Of a DNA stretch of 44,604 nucleotides, positions 24,776 to 33,447 are shown piece by piece. The position numbers and the translations under genes were made by a program. Within the stretch, counting starts at the first letter, position 1; each line of letters opens with the position of its first letter. The stretch is from Halomonas sp. (GTDB lineage Bacteria; Pseudomonadota; Gammaproteobacteria; Pseudomonadales; Halomonadaceae), in contig NZ_JAJUFQ010000031.1 of assembly GCF_029263665.1 (NCBI RefSeq), positions 1-44,604 of the forward strand, in the 5' to 3' direction. Below the pieces are notes generated by a model that worked only from the letters and a program-made list of their open reading frames with translations, was not told the DNA's origin and ran no database searches.

Positions 24776-24816
24776 GACTTAGATTTCACAGGTCATTCCA
24801 AAAAGGAATCACTCTG

Positions 24817-25764
24817 ATGCCGAGAGGACTGCCGACGACCATTGCGCTGTGCTGTTTCGAGGCAACTGCTCGCCATATGAGTGTGACGCAGGCCGCAGAG
24901 GAACTGAGCCTCACGCAGAGTGCTGTCAGCCGCCAGATCAGAAAGCTGGAAGCATCGCTGGGTTGTCAGTTGTTTCGCCGAGTCAAGCAACGCCTGGTCT
25001 TGACCGAGAGTGGGCGATGTTATGCGCAGGACATTGCACCGCTGCTCGAGCGTCTGGCGATAGTGACACGGGAGGTGCGACGTGATTATGCCAAGCCGCT
25101 GCAAGTCGGTGCTGAACCGTCCTTCACGACACGCTGGCTATTACCGAGAATGGAAGCTTTTGCTGATAGCTATCCTGGCTTTGATATAGAGTACTTCGGC
25201 GATCTCGATCAGCTCTATGTCACTCAGGAAGGCTTTGATATCGGGATTCTCTATGGCCAGGGGCGCTGGTCGGGGTTTGTTACGCAGTTACTGCTACCCT
25301 GCGAGCTGGTGGCAGTGTGCACGCCATCCTTGAGAGAGCACCATGGCGTGATCACCCATCCACGGCAGTTGCAGGATTACCCATTGTTATGCCATGTACC
25401 GAAAGCTAGTCCTGTGCATCTGTCCTCCACCTATCTATGGTTTCATGCGGCGGGGTTGAGTGATGAGGAGGTTGCGGCCTTGCCGGGACAGCGCTTCGAG
25501 CATTTTCAATTCGTACTCGATGCAGCGCTGCATGGCATGGGCGCTGCAGTATTGCCACGCTACTTTGTGGCCCATGAACTGGCACAGGGGCGTTTGGCCG
25601 AAGTTTCTCAGACTCCTTTGATATGCGGCGCTTACTATCTTGCGATACGCCATACCTGCATTGGTGATTCGCGAGTACAGGCATTTGTCGACTGGCTCAT
25701 GCAGATTGCTGACGAGCCAGTCGAGGAAGAAAGGCAAGAGGTCGAGAAAGACCCGACAGGCTAG
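24817..25764 (+). CDS. LysR-family transcriptional regulator (GcvA-like)
   Basis: A 315-residue LysR regulator. The N-terminal winged helix (about residues 9-65) has the familiar SVTQAAEELSLTQSAVSRQIRKLE. The C-terminal substrate-binding domain includes FTTRWLLPRMEAF and the GCVA-like ending. AGGA lies 9 bases before the ATG. Divergent from the class II aldolase operon, which it probably controls in response to the substrate of that pathway. It ends 10 bases before the convergent yheV stop. Confidence 0.92.
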   Translation: MPRGLPTTIALCCFEATARHMSVTQAAEELSLTQSAVSRQIRKLEASLGCQLFRRVKQRLVLTESGRCYAQDIAPLLERLAIVTREVRRDYAKPLQVGAEPSFTTRWLLPRMEAFADSYPGFDIEYFGDLDQLYVTQEGFDIGILYGQGRWSGFVTQLLLPCELVAVCTPSLREHHGVITHPRQLQDYPLLCHVPKASPVHLSSTYLWFHAAGLSDEEVAALPGQRFEHFQFVLDAALHGMGAAVLPRYFVAHELAQGRLAEVSQTPLICGAYYLAIRHTCIGDSRVQAFVDWLMQIADEPVEEERQEVEKDPTG

Positions 25765-25774
25765 GCAGGATGAC

Positions 25775-26020
25775 TCAGTGCAGCTTGGGGTCGATGATCT
25801 TGACAGTGCTGATCTCTTCGCTGGGAGATGCTTCCTGGGGGCGATTGACCCGGGTTTCGAGCTCTTTGGGGGGGGCACTTTCGATCGGCAGTTGCTCGAA
25901 GAAGTCACAATTGACGCACTCGCGATAGCGCACCCCGTTCTGTTCCCAGGCACGAATGCGGTCCATCTCGGCGCAGCGAGGGCAGACGACACCGGCAATG
26001 AAGCGTTTCTTGAGGGACAT
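25775..26020 (-). CDS. yheV: YheV-type small zinc-ribbon protein
   Basis: An 81-residue protein with a short zinc ribbon: VVCPRCAEMDRI and YRECVNCDFFEQ supply four cysteines in two CxxC pairs. It belongs to the conserved YheV-type family, whose function is unknown. GGAGG is 4 bases before the ATG at 26020. It follows prlC on the same strand with a hairpin between them; yheV-prlC linkage is common in this part of the gammaproteobacteria, which supports the assignment. Confidence 0.88.
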   Translation of the reverse strand: MSLKKRFIAGVVCPRCAEMDRIRAWEQNGVRYRECVNCDFFEQLPIESAPPKELETRVNRPQEASPSEEISTVKIIDPKLH

Positions 26021-26035
26021 GTAGCCTCCGGTGGC

Positions 26036-26066
26036 TCATCCGTGCCCTGCCACAGGGCACGGATGA
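26036..26066 (-). terminator. Hairpin between prlC and yheV
   Basis: Perfect 14-base arms (26036-26049 and 26053-26066; core CCGTGCCCTG) with a 3-base loop, just past the prlC stop and 15 bases before the yheV start. It is a strong RNA stem without a T tract. It could be a prlC end or an attenuating element for yheV. Confidence 0.6.
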
Positions 26067-26078
26067 AGGGTAAATGGA

Positions 26079-28127
26079 TCAGGCGGCCTTGATGCCACTA
26101 TGACGCAGCAGCGGGTCGATGCTCGGCTCGCGTCCACGGAACGCGCGGAACAGTTCGGCGGCATCCCGGGCGCCGCCTGGTTCCAGGATCTCCTTACGGA
26201 AACGAGACCCGGTGGTGGCATCGAAGATACCGCTCTCTTCGAACGCGCTCCAGGCATCGGCAGAAAGCACTTCCGCCCACTTGTAACTGTAGTAGCCAGC
26301 TGCATAGCCACCGGCAAAGATATGTGAGAAACCATTCTGGAAGCGGTTGAAATCAACCTTGGGTACTACCGATACCGCTTCACGTACCGTATTGAGCAGA
26401 TCCTGGATGTCCTCTGCGCTGGGAGCTGCCAGCTCCAGGTGCAGGCGGAAGTCGAACAGCGAAAACTCGACCTGACGCAACAGCCCCATGGCCGACTGGA
26501 AATTCTTGGCGGCCGTGAGCTTGTCGAACAGCTCATCAGGCAGGGGATCGCCGCTATCCACATGGGCGGAAATCAAGTCCAGTCCTTCGCGTTCCCAGCA
26601 GAAGTTCTCCATGAACTGGCTGGGTAGTTCCACAGCATCCCAGGCCACACCGTTGATGCCGGAGACATCGGCCACTTCCTGACGGGTCAGCATATGATGC
26701 AGGCCGTGTCCGAATTCGTGGAACAAGGTCGTCACTTCATCATGGGTCAGCAGAGCGGGTCGGTTGCCCACGGGGCGCGTGAAGTTGCAGACCAGATAGG
26801 CGACTGGCAGTTGCAATTCGCCATCCTGGCGGCGGCGAACCCGGCATTCATCCATCCAGGCACCACCACGCTTGCCTTCCCGGGCGTACAGATCCAGGTA
26901 GAAACCTGCGATGGGAGTACCATTTTCCAGCAGGCGATAGAAACGCACATCTGGATGATACGTTGGCGTTGTCGCATCCTCTTCCACCTGTACACCGTAG
27001 AGGCGCTCGACCACGGCAAACAGACCATTCACCACCTTGGGAGCAGGGAAATAGGGTCTCAGCTGTTCCTGGGAAATGGCATAGCGGGCTTCGCGCAGTT
27101 TCTCGCTGGCATAGCCAATATCCCAGGGCTGGAGGTCGGCCAGGTCCAACTCGTCCCTGGCGAAGGCTTCGAGTTCGGCAAATTCCTGTTTGCCCTGGGA
27201 CAGGGCGCGGGCCGCCAAGTCATCCAGGAAGCCGAGTACCTGTTCGGGACTTTCTGCCATCTTGGTGGCCAGGGAGTAGTCGGTGTAGCTGTCAAAGCCC
27301 AGTAGTTCGGCAAGCTCACGACGCAGACGCAGGGTTTCCACCATGATTGGCGCATTGTCATATTCGCCGGCATTGGGCCCCTGGTCGGAGGCTCGGGTGA
27401 CAAAGGCGGTATAGACTTCACGGCGCAATTCCCGGTCGTTGGCATAGCTGACGACGGGATAGAAACTGGGGAAGTCCAGGGTCAGTCGATAACCGCTGAG
27501 CCCTTTGGCTTCCGCATTGGCGGCGAGGGTCGCGAGTGCGCTTTCCGGAAGACCTTCGAGGCGTTGATCATCCTCCAGGTCCAGCGACCAGGCCTGTGTT
27601 GCATCGAGCAGCTGGTTGGAGAAGGTGCTGGCCAGGGTGGACAGCCGCGAGCGTAGCTCGGCCGCACGTTGCTTCTTTTCGGCGGGCAGGCTGACACCGG
27701 CCAGGCGAAAATCGCGCAGGGCATTATCTACGGTGCGGCGCTGGGCCTCGTCCAGGTCTGCCCACGCCGGACCGTCCTTCAAGGCTTGCCAGGCCTGACA
27801 CAGTCCTTCGTGCTGACCCAGCCAGGTGCTGTATTCGGACAACTTCTGCAGACAGCCATCATGCGCTTCGCGCAGCTCGGGCGAGCTCATGGTGCTGTTG
27901 AGATGCGATACCGGAGACCAGGCCTGGGACAAGCGATCGTTCAATGCTTCCAGAGGTGCAGCCAGTGTCTCCCAGCGAGGTGTTTCCTGTTCAGCGCGTG
28001 TCACCAGTGCCTCGACGCCCTGACGCAGCTCTGCCAGCAGTGTATCCACTGCGGCTGCCACATGTTCGGGGCGGATGTCGCCGAAGGGCGGCAGGTCATG
28101 GCTTTCGAGCAGGGGATTACGGGACAT
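26079..28127 (-). CDS. prlC: Oligopeptidase A
   Basis: A cytoplasmic M3-family zinc metallopeptidase that degrades short peptides, including cleaved signal peptides. The product is 682 residues, the usual length. The zinc site HEFGH is at about residues 470-474 within LFHEFGHGLHHML, and the downstream glutamate helix and the FSHIFAGGYAAGYYSYKWAEVL segment are typical. ATG 28127 is used, with AGAGG 5 bases upstream; a GTG two codons earlier is less likely. It is transcribed towards yheV and divergent from a sodium symporter gene. Confidence 0.95.
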   Translation of the reverse strand: MSRNPLLESHDLPPFGDIRPEHVAAAVDTLLAELRQGVEALVTRAEQETPRWETLAAPLEALNDRLSQAWSPVSHLNSTMSSPELREAHDGCLQKLSEYSTWLGQHEGLCQAWQALKDGPAWADLDEAQRRTVDNALRDFRLAGVSLPAEKKQRAAELRSRLSTLASTFSNQLLDATQAWSLDLEDDQRLEGLPESALATLAANAEAKGLSGYRLTLDFPSFYPVVSYANDRELRREVYTAFVTRASDQGPNAGEYDNAPIMVETLRLRRELAELLGFDSYTDYSLATKMAESPEQVLGFLDDLAARALSQGKQEFAELEAFARDELDLADLQPWDIGYASEKLREARYAISQEQLRPYFPAPKVVNGLFAVVERLYGVQVEEDATTPTYHPDVRFYRLLENGTPIAGFYLDLYAREGKRGGAWMDECRVRRRQDGELQLPVAYLVCNFTRPVGNRPALLTHDEVTTLFHEFGHGLHHMLTRQEVADVSGINGVAWDAVELPSQFMENFCWEREGLDLISAHVDSGDPLPDELFDKLTAAKNFQSAMGLLRQVEFSLFDFRLHLELAAPSAEDIQDLLNTVREAVSVVPKVDFNRFQNGFSHIFAGGYAAGYYSYKWAEVLSADAWSAFEESGIFDATTGSRFRKEILEPGGARDAAELFRAFRGREPSIDPLLRHSGIKAA

Positions 28128-28236
28128 ACGCACCTCTTTATGGAAGGTTTCAAGTTCTCTTTAGATGCGGGCACCAGTCGCGGGTTTCAATGTGCTAGTC
28201 TTGCGCACTTCGAATTGTGACTGGATGTAGAACAAC

Positions 28237-29577
28237 ATGAACCAAACGCTGGAGCGCTGGAGTTCGCGACGTGCTTTTATCCTGGCGGTAACAGGGGCCG
28301 CTGTAGGACTGGGCAATATCTGGCGCTTTCCCTATATCACCGGTGAAAACGGCGGTGCCGCCTTCCTGCTGATCTATGTCGGTTTCGTGGTACTTCTGGG
28401 GCTGCCGGTGATGATGGCGGAGATTCTGATTGGTCGTGCCGGACGCAGCAGCCCCATGTTGTCCCTGGGAAAGCTGGCCCGTCAGGCCGGACACAGTGAA
28501 CATTGGTGCTGGTTGGGCCTGTTTGGTGCCTTCACGGTGTTCTGCATTCTGTCTTTCTATTCTGTGGTCTCCGGCTGGGCCATGGACTTCATGGTCACTG
28601 CATTCTCCGGTGGTTTCCAAGGAATGAGCGCAGACCAGGTCGGTGCAGGGTTTGGCGACTTTCTCGCCAATCCGTTGCGCATGGCCATGGATCATACGCT
28701 GTTCCTGGTGCTGACCATGCTGGTGGTGGCTGCCGGGGTTTCCAAGGGGCTGGAGCGTCTCAACAACCTGCTGATGCCAGCCTTGTATCTATTGCTGTTC
28801 GTGCTGGCGGGTCATGCGATTTCCATGGAAGGTTTCGGCCCTGCGCTGGAATGGTTGTTCACTCCGGATTTCTCCGCTGTCACGCCTATGGTCTTCCTTC
28901 ATGCCATGGGCCATGCCTTCTTCACTTTAGCAGTGGGCGCCTGTGCGTTGATGGCCTATGGCGCTTATATGCCGGATCATCAGAGCCTGCCGGGGGCTGC
29001 CGCCGCCGTGGCGATACTCGATGTGATCGTGGCCTTGCTTGCGGGTATCGCGATTTTCTCGGTGGTCTTCACACAGGGTATGGATCCTGGCGAGGGGCCG
29101 GGGCTGATGTTCATCACGCTGCCGGTGGCCTTTGCTGATCTGCCTTTTGGGGCCTTCTGGCTGGGCTTGTTCTTCCTGTTGCTGGTATTGGCTACCTGGA
29201 CATCTTCGATCAACCTGGCCGAGCCGATTGTGGCGACGTTGATCGGTTGGGGGATGACGCGTCGCCGTGCGGCCCTGGTGACCGGTGTCTGCGTGTGGCT
29301 GGTGGGAATGCTGTGCGTGTTGTCCTTTTCTACCCTATCGGACTTTCATGTCCTCGGATCGATGAACTTCTTCGATGTGGTCAGCACCATTCCCCCGGAA
29401 ATCTTCCTGCCTTTGGGTGGTTTGCTGATTGCCATCTTTGCTGCCTGGGTAATGCTGGAGCAGGAGGCCTTGCGTGCACTGGATGCAGGGCCCAATGGCT
29501 TCCGCCTGTGGCGCATCGTGCTACGCTGGATTTCGATTCCATTGGTGGTCGTGGTGCTGATCAGCGGCTTGGTGTAG
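28237..29577 (+). CDS. Sodium:neurotransmitter symporter (NSS/LeuT) family transporter
   Basis: A 446-residue membrane protein of the LeuT fold with about eleven or twelve helices. The first helix carries the family hallmark VGLGNIWRFPYITGENGGAAF, containing sodium-site and substrate-contacting residues. The prokaryotic members import amino acids or related amines with sodium. The start at 28237 places the short cytoplasmic N-terminus (RWSSRRAFILAV) normally. It is alone or loosely linked to the patatin gene 73 bases downstream. Specificity cannot be read from sequence. Confidence 0.93.
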   Translation: MNQTLERWSSRRAFILAVTGAAVGLGNIWRFPYITGENGGAAFLLIYVGFVVLLGLPVMMAEILIGRAGRSSPMLSLGKLARQAGHSEHWCWLGLFGAFTVFCILSFYSVVSGWAMDFMVTAFSGGFQGMSADQVGAGFGDFLANPLRMAMDHTLFLVLTMLVVAAGVSKGLERLNNLLMPALYLLLFVLAGHAISMEGFGPALEWLFTPDFSAVTPMVFLHAMGHAFFTLAVGACALMAYGAYMPDHQSLPGAAAAVAILDVIVALLAGIAIFSVVFTQGMDPGEGPGLMFITLPVAFADLPFGAFWLGLFFLLLVLATWTSSINLAEPIVATLIGWGMTRRRAALVTGVCVWLVGMLCVLSFSTLSDFHVLGSMNFFDVVSTIPPEIFLPLGGLLIAIFAAWVMLEQEALRALDAGPNGFRLWRIVLRWISIPLVVVVLISGLV

Positions 29578-29650
29578 ACGGAGACATGCTTGGCTGAGCG
29601 TCTCTCTGCCGCTGGTGTCGTATTTCCGATGAAGCGAGCAGGGAAGAAAA

Positions 29651-30679
29651 ATGACGGAACGCAAGCGTATTGATCTGGCTCTCCAGGGAGGGGGTGCCCA
29701 CGGTGCTTTCACCTGGGGAGTGCTGGACCTGTTGCTCGAAGATCCTCGTATCGATATCGAGGGTGTCAGCGGTACCAGCGCAGGTGCCATGAATGCCGTT
29801 GTCATTGCCGATGCCCTGACCCGCGGCAATGAACAGACTGCCCGGGAAGCACTGAATGATTTCTGGAATGCGGTCAGCCAGGCAGGTATCACCAGCCCGA
29901 TCAAGCGTACGCTGCTGGATGCCTGGTTGGGCAACTGGAGCCTCGACCACTCTCCCGGTTATGTTGCAATGGACCTGTTGGGCCGGCTGGTCTCGCCCTA
30001 CCAGTTCAACCCCTTGAATCTGAACCCGCTGCGCGACATCGTCGCTGAACGTGTCGATTTTGATCATGTGCGCAGTTGTCCGTCGCTCAAGCTGTTCGTG
30101 GCCGCTACCAATGTGCGTAGCGGCAAGCAGCGTATCTTCCGCCGCGAGGAGATGAGTCTGGACGCCGTCATGGCCTCGGCATGCATTCCCAGCCTTTATC
30201 AGGCGGTAGAGATCGATGATGAAGCCTACTGGGATGGCGGTTACATGGGGAACCCCAGTCTGTTGCCGCTGATGCAGCACTGTAGTTCCCGAGATATCGT
30301 CATTGTACAGATCAATCCCATTCGCCGAGAGCAAGTGCCTGATACGGCGGCCGAGATTCACAATCGGCTTAATGAGATCACGTTCAATGCCTCATTGATC
30401 AAGGAAATACGCTTGATCGACATGATGCAGAAACTCATGGTCAGCCAGGGCGTCGAGATTGGCTGTTATGCTGGCACCCTGTTTCACCGAATCGGTGGAG
30501 ATGATGCGCTGTCAGAGCTCTCGGCCTCAAGCAAGCTCAACACGGAGTGGGCTTTCCTTTGCCACTTGCGTGATCTGGGGCGCAAGGCTGCTGCCGCCTG
30601 GTTGGGAGAGAACTTCGATGCTCTGGGCTGCCATTCCACCCTGGATACGGAGAGTGTCTACCAGGATACCGAGGCCTGA
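29651..30679 (+). CDS. Patatin-like phospholipase
   Basis: A 342-residue patatin-fold lipid acyl hydrolase. The oxyanion loop GGGAHG (residues 13-18), the nucleophile serine 43 in GTSAG, and the catalytic aspartate 195 in DGG form a complete Ser-Asp dyad. There is no signal peptide, so it is probably cytoplasmic or peripheral to the membrane. Similar proteins are common beside housekeeping genes, often of unknown substrate. GGGAAG lies before the ATG. It is followed by the hexapeptide-repeat gene after 60 bases. Confidence 0.9.
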   Translation: MTERKRIDLALQGGGAHGAFTWGVLDLLLEDPRIDIEGVSGTSAGAMNAVVIADALTRGNEQTAREALNDFWNAVSQAGITSPIKRTLLDAWLGNWSLDHSPGYVAMDLLGRLVSPYQFNPLNLNPLRDIVAERVDFDHVRSCPSLKLFVAATNVRSGKQRIFRREEMSLDAVMASACIPSLYQAVEIDDEAYWDGGYMGNPSLLPLMQHCSSRDIVIVQINPIRREQVPDTAAEIHNRLNEITFNASLIKEIRLIDMMQKLMVSQGVEIGCYAGTLFHRIGGDDALSELSASSKLNTEWAFLCHLRDLGRKAAAAWLGENFDALGCHSTLDTESVYQDTEA

Positions 30680-30739
30680 GACTGACACTCGCAAGACACT
30701 TTCCATCGCTTCGATGAACCGCACAAGGAGAAGGAAATA

Positions 30740-31312
30740 ATGGCAAATATTCCAGGTTATCCAACACTGCGCCCTTGGCAGGGACATTCGCCAAGACTGG
30801 GTGAGCGTGTGTATATCGATCCGCAATGCATGGTGCTCGGTGATGTGGAACTGGGTGATGACTGCTCGGTATGGCCCATGGCGGTCATTCGCGGCGACAT
30901 GCACCGTATCCGCATTGGTTCTCGCACCAGCGTGCAGGACGGCAGCGTACTGCATATCACCCATTCCAGTGACTTCAATCCGGATGGACACCCTCTGACC
31001 ATTGGCGATGAGGTCACGATCGGCCATAAGGCAGTACTGCACGGTTGCACGCTGGGCAACCGCATTCTTGTCGGCATGGGGGCTATCGTCATGGATGGGG
31101 CAGTGGTCGAGGACGAGGTGATCATCGCAGCCGGTGCGGTGGTGCCGCCGGGCAAGCGCTTGGAGGGAGGATATGTCTATGCGGGCAACCCGGCCAAGGC
31201 GCTACGGCCCTTGAAGGACAAGGAGCGGGCCTTCTTCCCATACACCGCGGGGAATTACGTGAAGCTGAAGGATCAGTACCTATCCGTTGCTTGTGGCGTC
31301 GCTGAACGGTGA
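30740..31312 (+). CDS. Gamma-carbonic anhydrase-like hexapeptide-repeat protein
   Basis: A 190-residue left-handed beta-helix protein of the YrdA/gamma-carbonic anhydrase type. Hexapeptide turns run from about residue 25 to 150 (MVLGDVELGDDCSVWPMAVIRGDMHRI, VQDGSVLHITH). The histidines of the HITHSS and TIGHKAVLHGC segments match the metal ligands of the family. Activity as a carbonic anhydrase is not certain for YrdA-like members. A strong AAGGAG-type site precedes the ATG. Its position near prlC and yheV is conserved in related bacteria. Confidence 0.92.
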   Translation: MANIPGYPTLRPWQGHSPRLGERVYIDPQCMVLGDVELGDDCSVWPMAVIRGDMHRIRIGSRTSVQDGSVLHITHSSDFNPDGHPLTIGDEVTIGHKAVLHGCTLGNRILVGMGAIVMDGAVVEDEVIIAAGAVVPPGKRLEGGYVYAGNPAKALRPLKDKERAFFPYTAGNYVKLKDQYLSVACGVAER

Positions 31313-31423
31313 GAAAGTGCTGAATACATCCTTGTTTTTCTAACGCATTGTTATAATTGAACTGTCAGGCGATAATCTGGTCATTTATCCAGTATTTGAC
31401 GAGATTCAAGGAGATTGCCTGGC
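31313..31423 (+). promoter_or_regulatory. Promoter region of ydjM-like gene
   Basis: A perfect -10 hexamer TATAAT lies at 31352-31357 in an AT-rich stretch; the -35 is poor. RNA would begin near 31364, about 60 bases before the ATG at 31424. AAGGAG (31408-31413) is the ribosome site, with a long 10-base spacer. Confidence 0.55.
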
Positions 31424-32095
31424 ATGGCCGACTTTCGCACCCATCTCAGCGTAGCCGCCGTAGGTGGCTCCGCGCTGGCCGTGGCCGCTTGGCAAGCACA
31501 GCTGCTGGCACCAGGAGAGGCTGTGGCGGCAGCTCTGCTGACGGCCTTCGGAGGCATCCTGCCGGACGTGGACTCCGACCATTCCCATGCCGTGCGCCTG
31601 GTGTTCAGTGTAGCTGCCGTGCTGGCGGTGATTGCAGGAGCAGTATTGCTGCGACCTTGGCTGGAAGCTGGCACCCTGCTGGTGACCTGTGGAGGACTCT
31701 ATCTTGCTGTGCGCTACGTGCTGGCGCCGATCTTCAAGCAGTTTTCCGTCCATCGCGGTATCTGGCATTCGCTGTTAGCCGCCGTACTGTGTGGTCTGGC
31801 TACCAGCGTGGCCAGTTATCAATTGCTGGGAGAGGCCGCCACTCTGGCCTGGAGCCTGGGAGTGGCACTGGTGGTAGGCTTCTTGATTCACCTGCTGCTG
31901 GACGAGCTTTACAGCGTCGACCTGGAAGGCACTCGCATAAAGCGTTCTTTTGGTACCGCCTTGAAGCTGTTCGACTATAGAGAACCCGTCAACTCCGCCA
32001 TCATGCTGATCATGGTGGTGGCGCTTGGCTATTGGATGCCACCCTGGCAGTCGTTCATGGATATCTGGTCTCAGGGCGTGGCGTTATGGCGATAA
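31424..32095 (+). CDS. YdjM-like integral membrane protein (metal-dependent hydrolase family)
   Basis: A 223-residue membrane protein with about five or six hydrophobic segments. Acidic and histidine clusters typical of the YdjM/DUF457 family are present: MADFRTHLSVAAVGG, GGILPDVDSDHSHA, SVHRGIWHSLLAA and HLLLDELYSVDLEG. The pattern suggests a membrane metal-dependent hydrolase, but no reaction is established. The ATG at 31424 follows AAGGAG; the TTG at 31415 is rejected because it lies directly against the ribosome site. The last 25 bases overlap the end of the convergent dctD-like gene. Confidence 0.85.
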   Translation: MADFRTHLSVAAVGGSALAVAAWQAQLLAPGEAVAAALLTAFGGILPDVDSDHSHAVRLVFSVAAVLAVIAGAVLLRPWLEAGTLLVTCGGLYLAVRYVLAPIFKQFSVHRGIWHSLLAAVLCGLATSVASYQLLGEAATLAWSLGVALVVGFLIHLLLDELYSVDLEGTRIKRSFGTALKLFDYREPVNSAIMLIMVVALGYWMPPWQSFMDIWSQGVALWR

Positions 32096-33447
32096 TGCTC
32101 CGCCTTGAGACCGTGCTTGCGCAGTTTGTCGTATAACGTCTTGCGTGGCACCCCCAGTTGTCTGCACACCTCGATGACATGGCCACGGTGGCGATCCAGT
32201 GCCTGGCTGATCAACTGCTTTTCGAAGAGGTCCACCTGCTGGGGCAGTGTCAGCTCCCCACCATCGCTGTCGACACCCTGCATCAGGTTGTCCAGGCGGT
32301 GGTCACAGGTGGCGCCCAGCAGCACATAGCGTTCCGCCAGGTTGCGCAATTCACGCGCATTGCCTGGCCAGTCATGGGCCAGCAGCACAGAAACACCGGT
32401 GGAATCCAGCGGCGGCGCTTCCATCCCGCTGCGGCTGGCGGCCACGGCGGCAAAGTGCTGGAACAGCAGTGGAATGTCTTCGCGCCTCTCGCGCAATGGA
32501 GGGATCGGCAGAGTGACCACGTTGAGCCGGTAATACAGATCCTCACGAAAGTCCCCGGCCTCGGAGGCCACCTTGAGATCGACCTTGGTGGCGGCGATGA
32601 CACGGATATCCAAAGGGACCGGTATATTGCTGCCAAGCCTCTCCACCATTCGTTCCTGCAGCACTCGTAGCAGCTTGACCTGCAATGACAGTGGCATGGA
32701 CTCGATTTCATCGAGAAAGACCGTGCCGCCATTGGCATATTCGAATTTGCCTACGCGTCGCTCTACGGCTCCGGTAAAAGCGCCTTTCTCGTGGCCGAAC
32801 AGTTCAGATTCGATGATGCTTTCCGGTACGGCGCCACAGTTGATGGCGACAAAAGGCTTGGCGCTGCGTGCGCTGCGTTCATGAATCGCCCGGGCGACGA
32901 GATCCTTGCCAGTTCCGGTTTCACCAAACAGCAACACATCGGTTTCCACTTGGCTGATACGTTGCACCATGGCAGCGAGGCGTTGAATGGCGGGGGTTCG
33001 TCCTACCAGCCGAGGGCCAGGTGCGGATTGCTGAGCTTCCAGCTCCGCTTTTAGATAACGGTTCTCGAGGCTCAAGCGGCGCTTGTCGATACCACGTTTC
33101 ACGACTTCTTCCAGGCGTTCTCCGGGGAAGGGTTTCTCCAGAAAGTCCCAGGCCCCCTGACGCATCGCCTCGACGGCAGTAGAGATATCGCCATGACCGG
33201 TGATCAGTACGACGGGCAGGTCCGGGTCGCGTTGGTGGACCTCGCGCAGCAGCATCATGCCATCCATGCCAGGCATGCGAATGTCGCTGATCAGTACGCC
33301 GGGGAAATCGTGATCAAGCTCGGCCAGGGCCGCCTCGGCGCTGTGATATGTCAGAGGCTGATAGCCGGCCAGCTCCAGCGTCTGGGCAACGGTGAAGCGC
33401 AGATGTTCTTCATCGTCAATGATCATCACCGGTAGAACATCATTCAT
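32071..33447 (-). CDS. dctD: Sigma-54-dependent response regulator, DctD-like
   Basis: A 458-residue NtrC-class activator. Domains: receiver (1-120, with phosphoacceptor Asp55 in LISDIRMPGMDG), AAA+ core (Walker A GETGTGKD, the sigma-54-contacting GAFTGA, Walker B GGTVFLDEIE), and a Fis-type helix-turn-helix (IEVCRQLGVPRKTLYDKLRKHGL). It drives sigma-54 promoters from distant sites after phosphorylation by its partner kinase. Its start overlaps the kinase stop by 8 bases, so they are coupled. Likely targets in this window are the TAXI operon promoter at 19228-19242 and a candidate before lldE at 36245-36259 (inference). It is convergent with the ydjM-like gene. Confidence 0.93.
   Translation of the reverse strand: MNDVLPVMIIDDEEHLRFTVAQTLELAGYQPLTYHSAEAALAELDHDFPGVLISDIRMPGMDGMMLLREVHQRDPDLPVVLITGHGDISTAVEAMRQGAWDFLEKPFPGERLEEVVKRGIDKRRLSLENRYLKAELEAQQSAPGPRLVGRTPAIQRLAAMVQRISQVETDVLLFGETGTGKDLVARAIHERSARSAKPFVAINCGAVPESIIESELFGHEKGAFTGAVERRVGKFEYANGGTVFLDEIESMPLSLQVKLLRVLQERMVERLGSNIPVPLDIRVIAATKVDLKVASEAGDFREDLYYRLNVVTLPIPPLRERREDIPLLFQHFAAVAASRSGMEAPPLDSTGVSVLLAHDWPGNARELRNLAERYVLLGATCDHRLDNLMQGVDSDGGELTLPQQVDLFEKQLISQALDRHRGHVIEVCRQLGVPRKTLYDKLRKHGLKAEHYRHNATP

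Noticed and set aside
24635..24816. Sigma-54 promoter for the aldolase operon
   Set aside because: A GTTGC sequence occurs on the minus strand, but the GG that should sit ten bases upstream of the GC is missing.
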